A DNA stretch of 64,000 bases from Comamonas sp. BIGb0124 (lineage in GTDB: Bacteria > Pseudomonadota > Gammaproteobacteria > Burkholderiales > Burkholderiaceae_C), in NCBI RefSeq assembly GCF_003752175.1, contig NZ_RJVF01000014.1, positions 248,001 to 312,000 on the forward strand, in the 5' to 3' direction. A program made the translations under genes and the position numbers. The notes under the pieces were generated by a model. That model made no database searches and was not told the origin of the DNA. It saw only the letters and a list, made by a program, of their open reading frames with translations. Below, piece by piece: positions 35,955 to 46,260 of this stretch (its first letter is position 1; the number at the start of each line of letters is the position of its first letter).

Positions 35955-37763
35955 ATGAATCACATTCGAAATTTTTCCATCATCGCGCACATCGACCACG
36001 GCAAGTCGACGTTGGCCGACCGCCTGATCCAGCGCTGCGGCGGCCTGGAGGAGCGCAATATGGAAGCCCAGGTGCTCGACTCGATGGACATCGAGAAGGA
36101 ACGGGGCATCACCATCAAGGCGCAGACTGCGGCCTTGCAGTACAAGGCCAAAGACGGCCAGATCTACAACCTCAATCTGATCGATACGCCCGGCCACGTC
36201 GATTTCTCGTATGAGGTCAGCCGTTCGCTGTCGGCCTGCGAAGGCGCGCTGCTGGTGGTCGACGCCTCGCAGGGCGTGGAAGCCCAGACGGTGGCCAACT
36301 GCTACACGGCGCTTGACCTGGGCGTCGAGGTGGTGCCGGTGCTCAACAAGATGGATCTGCCCCAGGCCGATCCCGAAACCGCCAAGGCCGAAGTGGAGGA
36401 CGTGATCGGCATCGATGCCAGCGAGGCGATTCCCTGCTCGGCCAAGACCGGCATGGGCGTCGACGAGATCCTCGAGGCCATCGTCGCCAAGGTGCCCGCC
36501 CCGCGCGGCCAGCCCGATGCGCCGCTGCGCGCCATGATCGTCGACAGCTGGTTCGACAGCTACGTGGGCGTGGTGATGCTGGTGCGTGTGGTCGACGGCC
36601 GCCTGGGCAAGGGCGAGCGCATCAAGATGATGGCCACCGGTGCGGTCTACAACGCCGACAACCTGGGCGTGTTCACACCGGCCAACCTGGTGCGCGATTC
36701 GCTCGAAGCGGGCGAGGTGGGCTACATCATCGCGGGCATCAAGGAGCTCAAGGCCGCGAAGGTGGGCGACACCATCACGCTCGAGAAAAAGCTGCCCAAC
36801 AACCTGGGCCCCGCCACGTCGGCGCTGCCCGGTTTCAAGGAAATCCAGCCGCAGGTGTTCGCCGGCCTCTATCCGACCGAAGCCAGCCAGTACGACGCGT
36901 TGCGCGACGCACTCGAGAAGCTGCAGCTCAACGATGCTTCGCTGCAGTACGAGCCCGAAGTGAGCCAGGCCCTGGGTTTTGGCTTCCGTTGCGGTTTCCT
37001 GGGGCTGCTGCACATGGAGATCGTGCAGGAACGGCTCGAGCGTGAGTTCGATCAGGACCTGATCACCACCGCGCCCAGCGTGGTCTACCAGGTGGTGAAG
37101 GCCGACGGCGAGATCCTCATGGTCGAGAACCCGTCGAAGATGCCCGACGTGGGCCGCATGGCGGAGATCCGCGAACCCATCGTGACCGTGCATCTCTACA
37201 TGCCGCAGGACTACGTGGGCGCGGTGATGACGCTGGCCAACCAGAAGCGCGGCGTGCAGATGAACATGGCCTATCACGGCCGTCAGGTCATGCTGACCTA
37301 CGAGATGCCGCTGGGCGAGATCGTGCTGGACTTCTTCGACAAGCTGAAGTCGGTGAGCCGCGGTTATGCGTCGATGGACTACGAGTTCCTCGAGTACCGG
37401 GCCTCGGACGTGGTCAAGGTCGACATTCTGCTCAACGGCGAAAAGGTCGATGCGCTTTCCATCATCGTGCACCGCAGCCAGAGCCAGTATCGCGGGCGCG
37501 CGGTGGTGGCGAAGATGCGCGAGATCATCAGCCGGCAGATGTACGACGTGGCCATCCAGGCGGCCATCGGCGCAAACATCATCGCGCGTGAGACAATCAA
37601 GGCGATGCGCAAGAACGTGCTGGCCAAGTGTTACGGCGGCGACGTCTCGCGCAAGCGCAAGCTGCTCGAAAAGCAGAAGGCTGGCAAGAAGCGCATGAAA
37701 CAAATCGGTTCGGTCGAAGTGCCGCAAGAGGCATTCCTGGCCATTCTGCAGGTGGAAGATTGA
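35955..37763 (+). CDS. lepA: Elongation factor 4 (LepA)
   Basis: A 602-residue translational GTPase that acts on stalled or early ribosomal complexes. G-domain motifs: [14 protein letters not shown], the switch region [26 protein letters not shown] and SAKTGMG. The C-terminal LepA-specific domain ends in [19 protein letters not shown]. The ATG at 35955 gives the universal [16 protein letters not shown] start; its ribosome binding site is poor. Followed by lepB with a one-base gap, the classic lepAB pair. Confidence 0.98.
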   Translation: MNHIRNFSIIAHIDHGKSTLADRLIQRCGGLEERNMEAQVLDSMDIEKERGITIKAQTAALQYKAKDGQIYNLNLIDTPGHVDFSYEVSRSLSACEGALLVVDASQGVEAQTVANCYTALDLGVEVVPVLNKMDLPQADPETAKAEVEDVIGIDASEAIPCSAKTGMGVDEILEAIVAKVPAPRGQPDAPLRAMIVDSWFDSYVGVVMLVRVVDGRLGKGERIKMMATGAVYNADNLGVFTPANLVRDSLEAGEVGYIIAGIKELKAAKVGDTITLEKKLPNNLGPATSALPGFKEIQPQVFAGLYPTEASQYDALRDALEKLQLNDASLQYEPEVSQALGFGFRCGFLGLLHMEIVQERLEREFDQDLITTAPSVVYQVVKADGEILMVENPSKMPDVGRMAEIREPIVTVHLYMPQDYVGAVMTLANQKRGVQMNMAYHGRQVMLTYEMPLGEIVLDFFDKLKSVSRGYASMDYEFLEYRASDVVKVDILLNGEKVDALSIIVHRSQSQYRGRAVVAKMREIISRQMYDVAIQAAIGANIIARETIKAMRKNVLAKCYGGDVSRKRKLLEKQKAGKKRMKQIGSVEVPQEAFLAILQVED

Positions 37764-37764
37764 T

Positions 37765-38736
37765 ATGGCTTGGTTGACCGGCGCGATTCTGGCGCTGTTC
37801 GCGGCTTATGCCGCCGGCTGGTACACAGGTGCCATCCAGGGAAATTTCGCAGTTCTGCTGCTGGCGGCCACGGTGGTGACCGGGGTGTACTGGGTGGCCG
37901 AGAAACTGGTCTTCCTGCCGCGCCGCCGCGCCGCCGCTGCGCAGTTCGAGCTGCAGTTGGCACAACGCCAGGCTGCGCTCGACGCCCAGGGCATCCGGCA
38001 TGTCGAGGGCGGCGAGCCCGTCGCCAAGACCCGCGAGCGCCTCATCATGCAGCCCTGGTGGCTGGATTGGACGGCAGGCCTGTTCCCGGTGATCGTCATC
38101 GTGTTCGTGCTGCGTTCCTTCCTGTTCGAGCCCTTCAAGATTCCCTCGGGCTCCATGATCCCGACGTTGCTGGTCGGCGACCTCATCCTGGTCAACAAAT
38201 ACCACTACGGTCTGCGTCTGCCGGTGATCAACAAGAAGCTCACCGACGGCTCGCCGGTCGAGCGCGGCGACGTGATGGTGTTCCGGTACCCCATGAACAC
38301 CAACCTGGATTACATCAAGCGGGTGGTGGGCCTGCCGGGCGATACGGTCTCCTATCTGAACAAGCAGCTCACCGTGAATGGCGAGCCGGTGGCCAAGTCG
38401 GCCCAGCCCGATTTTCTCGACGAGCAGAGCATGCGCTACGAGAAGCAGTACGAAGAGAAGCTGGGCGGCGTCGACTTCAGGATCCTCAACGATCCTTCGC
38501 GGCCGACCATGCTGCCGGCGACCTACGATTTCCCGCAGAAGGAACTGTGCGACTACAGCGCCCAGGGCTTCGTGTGCAAGGTGCCTGCCGGCCATTACTT
38601 CATGATGGGCGACAACCGGGACAATTCCGAGGATTCGCGCTACTGGGGTTTTGTGCCCGACGAAAACATCGTCGGCAAGGCCTTCTTCATCTGGATGAAC
38701 TTCGGCGACTTCAAGCGCATCGGAAGTTTCCACTGA
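37765..38736 (+). CDS. lepB: Signal peptidase I
   Basis: A 323-residue membrane protease that removes signal peptides from exported proteins. Two N-terminal membrane segments (about residues 5-20 and 27-47) and a third at about 105-120 precede the catalytic domain. The nucleophile Ser130 is in PSGSMIPTLLVGD, the general-base lysine in YIKRVVGLPGD near residue 190, and MGDNRDNSEDSRYWGFVP near residue 277 is box E. Directly follows lepA. Confidence 0.97.
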   Translation: MAWLTGAILALFAAYAAGWYTGAIQGNFAVLLLAATVVTGVYWVAEKLVFLPRRRAAAAQFELQLAQRQAALDAQGIRHVEGGEPVAKTRERLIMQPWWLDWTAGLFPVIVIVFVLRSFLFEPFKIPSGSMIPTLLVGDLILVNKYHYGLRLPVINKKLTDGSPVERGDVMVFRYPMNTNLDYIKRVVGLPGDTVSYLNKQLTVNGEPVAKSAQPDFLDEQSMRYEKQYEEKLGGVDFRILNDPSRPTMLPATYDFPQKELCDYSAQGFVCKVPAGHYFMMGDNRDNSEDSRYWGFVPDENIVGKAFFIWMNFGDFKRIGSFH

Positions 38737-38813
38737 CGTGCTGTCCAACCGGTGCGCCGCGGGGCACCTCGCCGGCTCCGGCGGCCGGCAGCCCGTCCTT
38801 GGGGACAGCGCAC

Positions 38814-38842
38814 TTGGCTGTTGCGGCAAGTCCCTGTACAAA
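38814..38842 (+). promoter_or_regulatory. Candidate promoter for rnc-era-recO
   Basis: TTGGCT, 17 bases, TACAAA: four of six positions match at each box with ideal spacing. It lies in the 262-bp lepB-rnc gap, about 150 bases before the rnc start. Confidence 0.5.
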
Positions 38843-38998
38843 TAGGGCCAGGGAACTGCCTTCGGTCCGATCGGGCCGGCAACAGGCCCGCCAGGCGACC
38901 GCCCGCTTGCGGGCATGCCGTGGCGGCCTTATTTTTTCAGGACAGGCCGGGTTCCCCTTCAGGGCCGACGGTCCTGTCCTTCAGCGATTGAACGACGC

Positions 38999-39721
38999 GT
39001 GAGTCCACAAGCTACCTCATCATTGTCCCGGCCTCCCTTGAGTCCTGCCCTGCGAGCGCTGCAGCAGCGGTTGCAGCACGAATTTGCGCGTCCCGAACTG
39101 CTGGAGCAGGCGCTGACCCATCGCAGCTTCTCGTCCACGCACTACGAACGCCTCGAGTTTCTGGGCGATTCGGTGCTGAGCCTGGCGGTTTCGGGCCTGC
39201 TGTTCGAGCGGCTGGGCTCGCTGAACGAAGGCGACCTGTCGCGTGTACGGGCCAATCTGGTCAAGCAGGACACGCTGCACAGCCTGTCGGTCGATCTCGG
39301 GCTGCCCGGCATGATGCGGCTGGGCGAGGGCGAAGCGCATTCGGGTGGCCACAAGCGGCCGTCCATTCTGGCCGATGCCCTCGAGGCGCTGATCGGTGCG
39401 GTTTACCTGGATGCCGGTTTTGCCGCTGCCGATGACCTCGTGCGTCGGCTCTACCGCAATGTCGAGATCAACCCCCAGATGCAGGCCGCGAGCAAGGACG
39501 CGAAGACGGCTTTGCAGGAGTGGCTGCAAGGACGCAAGATGCAGTTGCCGGCTTACCGGGTGGCTGCCACCACGGGCGCCGCCCACCAACAGACCTTCGA
39601 TGTGGAATGCCTCATCGAAGAATTGCAGCACACGGAGCGCGGCCTGGGTGGCTCGCGGCGTGCTGCGGAGCAGGCTGCCGCCGCGGCCATGCTGACTTAT
39701 CTGAAAGCAAACCAGCCATGA
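38999..39721 (+). CDS. rnc: Ribonuclease III
   Basis: A 240-residue double-strand-specific endonuclease for rRNA precursor and mRNA processing. The catalytic signature [13 protein letters not shown] is near residue 45, and the second acidic cluster [16 protein letters not shown] near residue 120; a dsRNA-binding domain occupies the last 70 residues ([20 protein letters not shown]). The start is taken as GTG at 38999, which gives a normal length; no good ribosome binding site is visible and an ATG at 38915 is possible. Its stop overlaps the era start by four bases. Confidence 0.95.
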   Translation: MSPQATSSLSRPPLSPALRALQQRLQHEFARPELLEQALTHRSFSSTHYERLEFLGDSVLSLAVSGLLFERLGSLNEGDLSRVRANLVKQDTLHSLSVDLGLPGMMRLGEGEAHSGGHKRPSILADALEALIGAVYLDAGFAAADDLVRRLYRNVEINPQMQAASKDAKTALQEWLQGRKMQLPAYRVAATTGAAHQQTFDVECLIEELQHTERGLGGSRRAAEQAAAAAMLTYLKANQP

Positions 39722-41094
39722 ACGCCGGATCGAGCAAAAAAACTTCCAAGACCAGCCAGGCGTCCGCGCCCCAGGCTCCCGCTGCCCAGTCGGCCGACGA
39801 GCTCGAGGCCTTGCTGGCTCAGGTGGGCCTGGGCCGGCAGCCCTCGGCTGCGCCCCAGCCGGATGCCGAACCCGCCGCCGCCCCGGCGGCCGTGGCCGAG
39901 CCTGCACCCGCCGAGCCGGCACCGGTCGTGGAGGGCTCCGAGGCCGGCGATGTTCCGGCCGAGGATGCCGAAACGCCGCCCCAGGCCGCCGCACTGGCGC
40001 CGGCCCAGCGGCGCCGCACGCCGGTGCAGACCCCGGCTGCGGCACCGGCCGCCGGGACGCCCGAAACCGCCCTCGAGGACGACGGCGAAGAGACCGACGA
40101 CGACGGCGAGGATGACGAAGACGATCTGGCCGACGCCGGCGAGCCCGGCTCGCGCGCGGCCCAGGTCCTGGAAGCCGTGGGCGCCGCCCTGTCGAACGGC
40201 CCGTCGCGTTGCGGTGTGATTGCCATCGTGGGCAAACCCAACGTCGGCAAGTCGACGCTGCTCAACGCCTTGATCGGCCAGAAGATCAGCATCACGTCGC
40301 GCAAGGCCCAGACCACCCGTCACCGCATCACCGGCATTCGCACGCTGGGCCAGGCGCAGTTCATCTTCGTCGACACCCCGGGTTTCCAGACGCGGCATGC
40401 CACGGCACTCAACAAGTCGCTCAACAAGACCGTGATGGGCGCGGTGAGCGATGTCGACCTGGTGCTGTTCGTGGTCGAGGCCGGCAGCTTCACGCTGGCC
40501 GATGCCAAGGTGCTGTCGCTCCTCAAGCCCGGCATTCCGGCGCTGCTCGTCGCCAACAAGCTCGACCGCGTGCACCGCCGTGCCGAAATCGCGCCGTGGC
40601 TGCGCGACATGCAGCAGCGTCACGATTTCACCGAGTTCGTGCCGATGTCGGCCAAGAACCGGGGCGACATCGGCCGCCTGTTCGGCATTTGCGCCAAGTA
40701 CCTGCCCGAGCAGCCCTGGTGGTATGCCGAGGACGAGCTGACCGATCGCAGCGAGAAGTTCCTGGCCAGCGAGACGGTGCGCGAGAAGCTGTTCCGTTTC
40801 ACGGGCGACGAACTGCCCTACACCTCGACCGTGATCATCGACAAGTTCGACGAGGAAACCAGCAAGAAGCACGGGCGTCTGGTGAAGATCGCCGCCACCA
40901 TCGTGGTCGAGCGCGATGGCCACAAGGCCATGGTGATCGGCGAGAAGGGCGAGCGTCTCAAGCGCATCGGCACCGAAGCCCGGCAGGAACTCGAGAAGCT
41001 CATGGACTGCAAGGTCTTTCTGGAACTGTGGGTGAAGGTGCGTTCGGGCTGGGCCGACGACGAAGCGCGCGTGCGCTCTTTCGGCTACGAGTAA
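39718..41094 (+). CDS. era: GTPase Era with a long N-terminal extension
   Basis: A 458-residue GTPase for 30S assembly, against about 300 residues in most bacteria. The G domain starts late: [18 protein letters not shown] with the P-loop glycine at residue 172 (15 in E. coli), then [19 protein letters not shown] and SAKNRGDIG, and a C-terminal KH domain with [13 protein letters not shown]. Residues 1 to about 155 are low-complexity, rich in Ala, Pro, Glu and Asp (an acidic run of DDGEDDEDD near residue 130) and probably disordered. ATGA overlap with the rnc stop supports the full-length start. Confidence 0.95.
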   Translation: MNAGSSKKTSKTSQASAPQAPAAQSADELEALLAQVGLGRQPSAAPQPDAEPAAAPAAVAEPAPAEPAPVVEGSEAGDVPAEDAETPPQAAALAPAQRRRTPVQTPAAAPAAGTPETALEDDGEETDDDGEDDEDDLADAGEPGSRAAQVLEAVGAALSNGPSRCGVIAIVGKPNVGKSTLLNALIGQKISITSRKAQTTRHRITGIRTLGQAQFIFVDTPGFQTRHATALNKSLNKTVMGAVSDVDLVLFVVEAGSFTLADAKVLSLLKPGIPALLVANKLDRVHRRAEIAPWLRDMQQRHDFTEFVPMSAKNRGDIGRLFGICAKYLPEQPWWYAEDELTDRSEKFLASETVREKLFRFTGDELPYTSTVIIDKFDEETSKKHGRLVKIAATIVVERDGHKAMVIGEKGERLKRIGTEARQELEKLMDCKVFLELWVKVRSGWADDEARVRSFGYE

Positions 41095-41109
41095 AGACAG
41101 GCCCGCCGC

Positions 41110-41877
41110 ATGGCCCCCAGACGCACGACGGTGCAGGAGGACGCGTTTGTCCTGCACCACTACGACTGGAGCGAATCCAGCCTGATTCTCGATGTGTACA
41201 CGCGGTATCGGGGCCGTGTGGTCCTGGTGGCCAAGGGCGCCAAGAAACCGACATCCAACTTCCGTCCGGTGCTGCTGCCGCTGCAGCCGCTGCGTGTGAC
41301 CTACGGCATGAGCGAAGGCGAATCCGAGGTGCACAACCTGCGTGGAGCCGAATGGCTGGGTGGGCATGTCATGCCGGGCGGAGATGCGCTGCTTTCGGGT
41401 TATTACCTCAACGAACTGCTGATGCGCCTGCTGGCGCGCGACGATCCGCATGTGCCGGTGTTCGAGGCCTATGCCCGGACGGTGGCGCACCTGGCCGACC
41501 GCGGCCTGGCCGACAAGCAACCGGCGCTGCGGGCCTTCGAGCTGGTGCTGCTGCGTGAAACGGGCTGGCTGCCGGCGCTCGACGTGCAGACCCAGACGCT
41601 GGAGCCCCTGGCGCCCGAGCTGAGCTATGTGCTGGTGCCCGAGGCCGGGCTGCGTCTGGCCCAGGACGGCGAACGTGCGGCGCTGAGCGGACAGCAGTGG
41701 CGGACGCTGCAGGCATTGCTGCAATCGGCCGACACGGCCGCCTACGGCGTGCTGCAGACGGTGTGCGGACAGGCCGGTGCCGCGTTGCGCAGCCAGTTGC
41801 GCACGCTCCTGAACTACCATTGCGGCGTCGGCACCCTGCGCACCAGGCAGATGATGCTGGACTTGCAAAGCCTCTAG
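41110..41877 (+). CDS. recO: DNA repair protein RecO
   Basis: A 255-residue recombination mediator that loads RecA with RecR. The N-terminal OB fold shows [20 protein letters not shown] and [15 protein letters not shown]; a helical domain follows ([18 protein letters not shown]), with [16 protein letters not shown] typical of RecO. No zinc-finger cysteines are visible, as in other proteobacterial RecO. It starts 15 bp after era; the rnc-era-recO order is widely conserved. Confidence 0.96.
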   Translation: MAPRRTTVQEDAFVLHHYDWSESSLILDVYTRYRGRVVLVAKGAKKPTSNFRPVLLPLQPLRVTYGMSEGESEVHNLRGAEWLGGHVMPGGDALLSGYYLNELLMRLLARDDPHVPVFEAYARTVAHLADRGLADKQPALRAFELVLLRETGWLPALDVQTQTLEPLAPELSYVLVPEAGLRLAQDGERAALSGQQWRTLQALLQSADTAAYGVLQTVCGQAGAALRSQLRTLLNYHCGVGTLRTRQMMLDLQSL

Positions 41878-41927
41878 CCGGCGGTGTGGCCCGATTCGCG
41901 CCGCGGCATTTTCATGGATTTCCGACC

Positions 41928-42713
41928 GTGACCCTCCCGTCCTCCACCGCTCTGTCCGTCAACGTCAACAAGGTCGCGCTGTTGCGCAACACCCGCAATC
42001 TGGGCATTCCCAGCGTCACCCGGGCGGCGCAACTGTGCCTGCAGGCCGGTGCCCAGGGCATCACGGTACATCCCCGGCCCGATGCCCGGCACATCCGTGG
42101 CGACGACGTGCATGCGCTGCACGCGCTGCTGCGCAAGGACTGGCCCCGCGCCGAATTCAACATCGAAGGCAATCCCTTTCACAACCTGATGGACTTCGTG
42201 CGCGAGCTGCGGCCGCACCAGGCCACTTTCGTGCCCGATGGCGAGGGCCAGTTCACCAGCGACCACGGCTGGTCGCTGCCGCAGGACCTCGACAGGCTGC
42301 GCCCGCTAATCCAGGAGTGCCGCGACCTGGGTGTGCGCGTGAGCCTGTTCATGGATGCGGACGCCCCGGTCATGGCCCATGCCCGGGACGCCGGTGCCGA
42401 TCGGGTCGAGCTCTATACCGAACCCTATGCCGCGGCCTGGGGCACATCCGACCAGGCCCTGCAACTGGCCCGTTTTGCCGATGCCGCAAGTGCGGCCGCG
42501 CGGGTCGGACTGGGCGTCAACGCCGGTCACGACCTGAATCTGGACAACCTCGCCGGACTGGTGCGGGGCCTGCCCGCGCTGGCCGAGGTGTCGATCGGCC
42601 ATGCACTGATCGCCGATGCGCTGGAACGAGGCTACGTGGCTGCGGTCCAAGCCTATCGGGCGGCCATCGACCAAGGGGTGGCTGCACGCGAGGGGGCGCC
42701 GCAGGGCGCTTGA
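41928..42713 (+). CDS. pdxJ: Pyridoxine 5'-phosphate synthase
   Basis: A 261-residue TIM-barrel enzyme that makes pyridoxine 5'-phosphate from 1-deoxyxylulose 5-phosphate and 3-amino-2-oxopropyl phosphate (vitamin B6). Motifs: VNVNKVALLRNTR at the N-terminus, GITVHPRPDARHI, FNIEGNPF and GVNAGHDLNLDNL. The start is GTG at 41928, the only suitable codon at the family N-terminus. A 5-codon ATG frame (41914-41931) ends across this GTG, which might couple translation. Confidence 0.96.
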   Translation: MTLPSSTALSVNVNKVALLRNTRNLGIPSVTRAAQLCLQAGAQGITVHPRPDARHIRGDDVHALHALLRKDWPRAEFNIEGNPFHNLMDFVRELRPHQATFVPDGEGQFTSDHGWSLPQDLDRLRPLIQECRDLGVRVSLFMDADAPVMAHARDAGADRVELYTEPYAAAWGTSDQALQLARFADAASAAARVGLGVNAGHDLNLDNLAGLVRGLPALAEVSIGHALIADALERGYVAAVQAYRAAIDQGVAAREGAPQGA

Positions 42714-42719
42714 AACACC

Positions 42720-43133
42720 ATGATCTATGGCATCGGCACCGATATCTGCGACGTGCGGCGCATCCGCGCCTCCTGGGAAAAGCATGGCGAACGGTTCGTG
42801 CGCCGCATCCTCAGCGATGTGGAGTACGCCACCTGGCAGTCGCGCCATGCCCGCTGGCCCGAGCGTGGCGTGCGTTACCTGGCCACGCGGTTCTCGGCCA
42901 AGGAGGCCTTCAGCAAGGCCGTGGGCATGGGCATGCGCATGCCCATGACCTGGCGCAGCTGCGAGATCGGCAAGCTGCCTTCGGGCCAGCCGGTGATCGT
43001 GCTGCACGGCGCGCTCAAGGCGTGGTTCGAGAGCCATGACCTGGTGGCCCATGTCACCGTGACCGACGAATCGGACTACGCGGCCAGCTTCGTGGTCGTG
43101 GAATACCGAAACCCGCCTGTACAGGCATCCTGA
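42720..43133 (+). CDS. acpS: Holo-[acyl-carrier-protein] synthase
   Basis: A 137-residue phosphopantetheinyl transferase that converts apo-ACP to holo-ACP. The magnesium-binding motifs [14 protein letters not shown] and [14 protein letters not shown] are intact. It starts six bases after pdxJ, the conserved pdxJ-acpS pair, and acts on the AcpP encoded earlier in the window. Confidence 0.97.
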   Translation: MIYGIGTDICDVRRIRASWEKHGERFVRRILSDVEYATWQSRHARWPERGVRYLATRFSAKEAFSKAVGMGMRMPMTWRSCEIGKLPSGQPVIVLHGALKAWFESHDLVAHVTVTDESDYAASFVVVEYRNPPVQAS

Positions 43134-43153
43134 TTCATCTTTTCTGATCGACC

Positions 43154-44293
43154 ATGAGCGCCAAGACTTCCAAGGCCAAAGCCAAGACCCGACCACCGGC
43201 CGCGCCTGCCGCCGGCTTCGACGAGATCGACGGTTTTTCGCACGCCCCTCTCATCATCGACGTCGCCGGGCTGACGTTGACGGACGCCGACCGCCGGCGG
43301 CTGGCCCATCCGCTGGTCGGTGGCGTGATTCATTTCGCGCGCAACTGGCAGGACCGGGCGCAACTGACCGCACTCAATGCCGAGATCAAGGCCGTGCGTC
43401 CCGATCTGCTGATCTGCGTGGATCACGAAGGTGGCCGCGTGCAGCGTTTCCGCACCAACGGCTTCACGCATCTGCCGCCCATGCGGGCCCTGGGCGAGCT
43501 CTGGAACACCCAGCCGCTGCAGGCGACCAATGCCGCCACGGCGCTGGGTTACGTGCTGGGCGCCGAGCTGCGGGCCTGCGGCGTGGACTTCAGTTTCACC
43601 ACGGTGCTGGATCTGGACTACGGCGCCAGCAGCGTGATCGGCGATCGCGCATTCCACCGCGATCCGCGGGTGGTCGCGCTGCTGGCCAAAAGCGTCATGC
43701 ACGGCCTGCTGCTGACCGACATGGCCAATTGCGGCAAGCATTTTCCGGGGCATGGCTACGTCAAGGCGGATTCGCATGTGGACGTGCCGGTCGATCGGCG
43801 CAGCCTGAAGGCGATCCTGGCCGAGGATGCCGCGCCCTACCAGTGGCTGTCGAGCAGCCTGACGTCGGTGATGCCCGCGCATGTGATCTACCCCAAGGTC
43901 GATGCGCTGCCGGCTGGCTTTTCGCCGAAGTGGCTGCAGGACATCCTGCGTGACAAGCTGCGGTTCATGGGGGCGATCTTCAGCGATGACCTCAGCATGG
44001 AGGGCGCGCGGCGCCTGGGCGGCGAAATCGTGAGCTATACCGAGGCCGCCACCACCGCGTTGAACGCCGGCTGCGATCTGGTGCTGTTGTGCAACCAGAG
44101 TGTGGTCGACGGCGGTGCACCCATCGATGCGCTGATCGAAGGACTCGAGCGGGCCCACGAGGCACGGCAATGGCAGGCCCACGAAACCGGCGAGCTGCGC
44201 CGCCGTGCGCTGCTGCCCCAACTGCCGCCCCTGACCTGGGACGAGCTCATGCACGATCCGGTCTACCAGGAGATGCTGTCGCTGCTGCCGTGA
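43154..44293 (+). CDS. nagZ: Beta-N-acetylhexosaminidase NagZ
   Basis: A 379-residue cytoplasmic glycoside hydrolase family 3 enzyme in peptidoglycan recycling, removing GlcNAc from anhydro-muropeptides. Seen: CVDHEGGRVQRFR near residue 95, the flexible loop NCGKHFPGHGYVKADSHVDVP with the Asp/His dyad near residue 200, and the nucleophile aspartate in IFSDDLSMEGA near residue 278. The N-terminal 25 residues are Lys/Ala-rich. The last gene of the run that begins at rnc; 20 bp after acpS. Confidence 0.96.
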   Translation: MSAKTSKAKAKTRPPAAPAAGFDEIDGFSHAPLIIDVAGLTLTDADRRRLAHPLVGGVIHFARNWQDRAQLTALNAEIKAVRPDLLICVDHEGGRVQRFRTNGFTHLPPMRALGELWNTQPLQATNAATALGYVLGAELRACGVDFSFTTVLDLDYGASSVIGDRAFHRDPRVVALLAKSVMHGLLLTDMANCGKHFPGHGYVKADSHVDVPVDRRSLKAILAEDAAPYQWLSSSLTSVMPAHVIYPKVDALPAGFSPKWLQDILRDKLRFMGAIFSDDLSMEGARRLGGEIVSYTEAATTALNAGCDLVLLCNQSVVDGGAPIDALIEGLERAHEARQWQAHETGELRRRALLPQLPPLTWDELMHDPVYQEMLSLLP

Positions 44294-44320
44294 GGCTCGG
44301 CGGACGGCCGTTGGACCGGC

Positions 44321-44833
44321 TCAGCCGGTCGTGGTCCATTCCATGGTGCCGTGGCGCTGCAGTTCCAGCAGGTACAGGCGCACGGACCATTCGACCTGGT
44401 GGTAATCGGGCTGCATGTGGCAGCACAGGGCATAGAACGCCTTGTCGTGCTCGCGCTCGCGCACGTGGGCGAGCTCGTGCACGGCGATCATGCGCAGAAA
44501 GGGCTCGGGCACCTCGCGGAACAGGCTGGCGATGCGGATGTCGCGCTTGGCCTTGAGCTTGCTGCCCTGGATGCGCGACTGCCGGGTGTGCATGCCCAGG
44601 GCATGTTCGAGCACGCGCATCTTGCTGTCGTAGGCGACTTTCTGGATGGGCGGTGCATTGCGCAGATGGGCGTTCTTGAGCGCCTGCACGTAGTCGTAGA
44701 GCGCGCCGTCGGTTCGAACGCCGTGCACACCACCGGGGAAACGCCGGCGCAGCCAGTCTGCGAGCTGCCCGGCTTCGAGCAGTTGCAGGGCCTGGGCCTG
44801 GAGCTCCGGAGGATAAGCGCCGATGGGGTTCAT
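44321..44833 (-). CDS. YgjP-like zinc metallopeptidase (DUF45/WLM type)
   Basis: A 170-residue protein with the metal-binding signature AVHELAHVREREHDKAFY near residue 121, i.e. HExxH-like helix plus a third ligand in EHDKAF, and the late MQPDYHQVEWSVRLYL segment. The basic middle region LKAKRDIRIASLFREVPEPF is also typical of the YgjP/DUF45 group. Activity has not been assigned for most members. It follows the Hsp70-like gene by 16 bp on the same strand, so both are likely co-expressed. Confidence 0.88.
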   Translation of the reverse strand: MNPIGAYPPELQAQALQLLEAGQLADWLRRRFPGGVHGVRTDGALYDYVQALKNAHLRNAPPIQKVAYDSKMRVLEHALGMHTRQSRIQGSKLKAKRDIRIASLFREVPEPFLRMIAVHELAHVREREHDKAFYALCCHMQPDYHQVEWSVRLYLLELQRHGTMEWTTTG

Positions 44834-44849
44834 GGTGTGTGCCGAGGGG

Positions 44850-46106
44850 TCACTGGCGTGTGGCGTAGGCCAGACCGCTGGCGACACCGCCGAAGAAATC
44901 GCCCTCGACCAGTTGCACACCGGCGAAGTCGCGCCGCAGCTGTGCCTGCAGGGGTTGCAGGGCCGACGAGCCACCGGTGAGGTAGATGGCATCGATCTGG
45001 CTGTGGGCCAGGCCGGCGCGGCGCAGGCATTCCTGGGCGCTGGCGCCGACGCGCTCGAGCTGCGGCAGCAGATCGGCTTCGAGTTCCTGCGGCTGCAGGG
45101 GCAGCGACCAGCCGCGCTCGATCTGCGTGAGGTCGATCGAGGCCGGCTCGCGCGTGCTGGAAACGCCGATCTTGGCGGTTTCGACGGCATGCAGGACCTG
45201 GTGCCCCAGGCGCTCGCGCAGCACCGTCATGAGCCTGTCGTGTAGATGCGTGTCGCTGTAGTTCTCGCGCAGCGACTGGGCCTGATGCAGCACCTTGGCG
45301 CTGTAGAGCCAGTTGATGAGGTGCCAGGTCGAGAGGTCGAGGAACAGCGGACTGGGCACCTCGCGGCCCTGCGGTCCGATGTGCCGCAGCCCCAGGTGGG
45401 GCATGACCTGCTGCAGCGTCAGGCGCTGGTCGAAGTCGGTGCCGCCGATGTGCACGCCGCTGGTGGCCAGGATGTCCTGGGCACGGTCGGGGCGGGTCGT
45501 GCGGTCGGGCCCCAGGCGCACGACGGTAAAGTCCGAGGTGCCGCCGCCGATGTCGACGATGAGCACCAGGGATTCCTGGCTGATGCGGCGTTCGTAGTCG
45601 AAGGCGGCGGCGATGGGCTCGAGCTGGAAACGGATGTCGTCGTCTGCGAAACCCGCCTGCCGCGCGGCCAGCCGCAACGCGGCTTCGGCCTGTTGATCGC
45701 GGCTGCTGTCGTCGTCGACGAAGTGCACGGGACGGCCCAGCATCAGGCGTTCGGGGCGCCGGCCGGTCTGGCGTTCGGCGCGCCGCACCAGTTCGGCCAG
45801 GAAACGGCTGATGATGTCCTGGAAGCTCACGGATTCGCCATGCACCGCGGTCTTTTCCTGCAGCAACGGACTGCCGAGCAGGCTCTTGAGCGAGCGCATC
45901 AGACGGCCTTCGGTACCGGCCAGATAGTGGCCGACGGCGTCGCGGCCGTAGTGTGTGCTGCGCTCTTCGTCGTTGAAGAAGAGGGCCGTGGGCATGGCGG
46001 TGGCCTGGCCTTCGAGGCGTATCAACTGGGCTTGCCCGTCCGGTCCGGTGACGGCCATGGCCGAGTTGGAGGTACCGAAGTCGATGCCGAGGGTATAGGG
46101 ACTCAT
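44850..46106 (-). CDS. Hsp70-like ATPase, YegD type
   Basis: A 418-residue Hsp70/actin-fold protein. The ATPase elements are GIDFGTSNSAMAV (phosphate 1), LIVDIGGGTSDFTVV (phosphate 2) and AIYLTGGSSALQPLQ (adenosine). Length and motifs match YegD rather than DnaK: there is no substrate-binding domain of DnaK size and no C-terminal lid. Role unknown, perhaps a specialised chaperone. Upstream of, and probably in an operon with, the YgjP-like peptidase. Confidence 0.9.
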   Translation of the reverse strand: MSPYTLGIDFGTSNSAMAVTGPDGQAQLIRLEGQATAMPTALFFNDEERSTHYGRDAVGHYLAGTEGRLMRSLKSLLGSPLLQEKTAVHGESVSFQDIISRFLAELVRRAERQTGRRPERLMLGRPVHFVDDDSSRDQQAEAALRLAARQAGFADDDIRFQLEPIAAAFDYERRISQESLVLIVDIGGGTSDFTVVRLGPDRTTRPDRAQDILATSGVHIGGTDFDQRLTLQQVMPHLGLRHIGPQGREVPSPLFLDLSTWHLINWLYSAKVLHQAQSLRENYSDTHLHDRLMTVLRERLGHQVLHAVETAKIGVSSTREPASIDLTQIERGWSLPLQPQELEADLLPQLERVGASAQECLRRAGLAHSQIDAIYLTGGSSALQPLQAQLRRDFAGVQLVEGDFFGGVASGLAYATRQ

Positions 46107-46201
46107 GGGAAAGGAAAGCTGGGAAAACGGGGGCAGCCGAGCGCGGCTTCGGTCGCGTGGCTGGCAGGACGAACGGGCCGGCCCTGACCAGGGGAGCAGA
46201 C

Positions 46202-46240
46202 AAAAAAGCCACCCCGGCCGGATGGGGCGGCAGGGTGGCT
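46202..46240 (-). terminator. Terminator of lysS
   Basis: Minus strand: AGCCACCC (46240-46233) pairs with GGGTGGCT (46214-46207), with a GC-rich loop that can fold further, followed by TTTTTTG. Lies 21 bp after the lysS stop. Confidence 0.85.
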
Positions 46241-46260
46241 GGCCTGTCGGGCAGCGCGGA

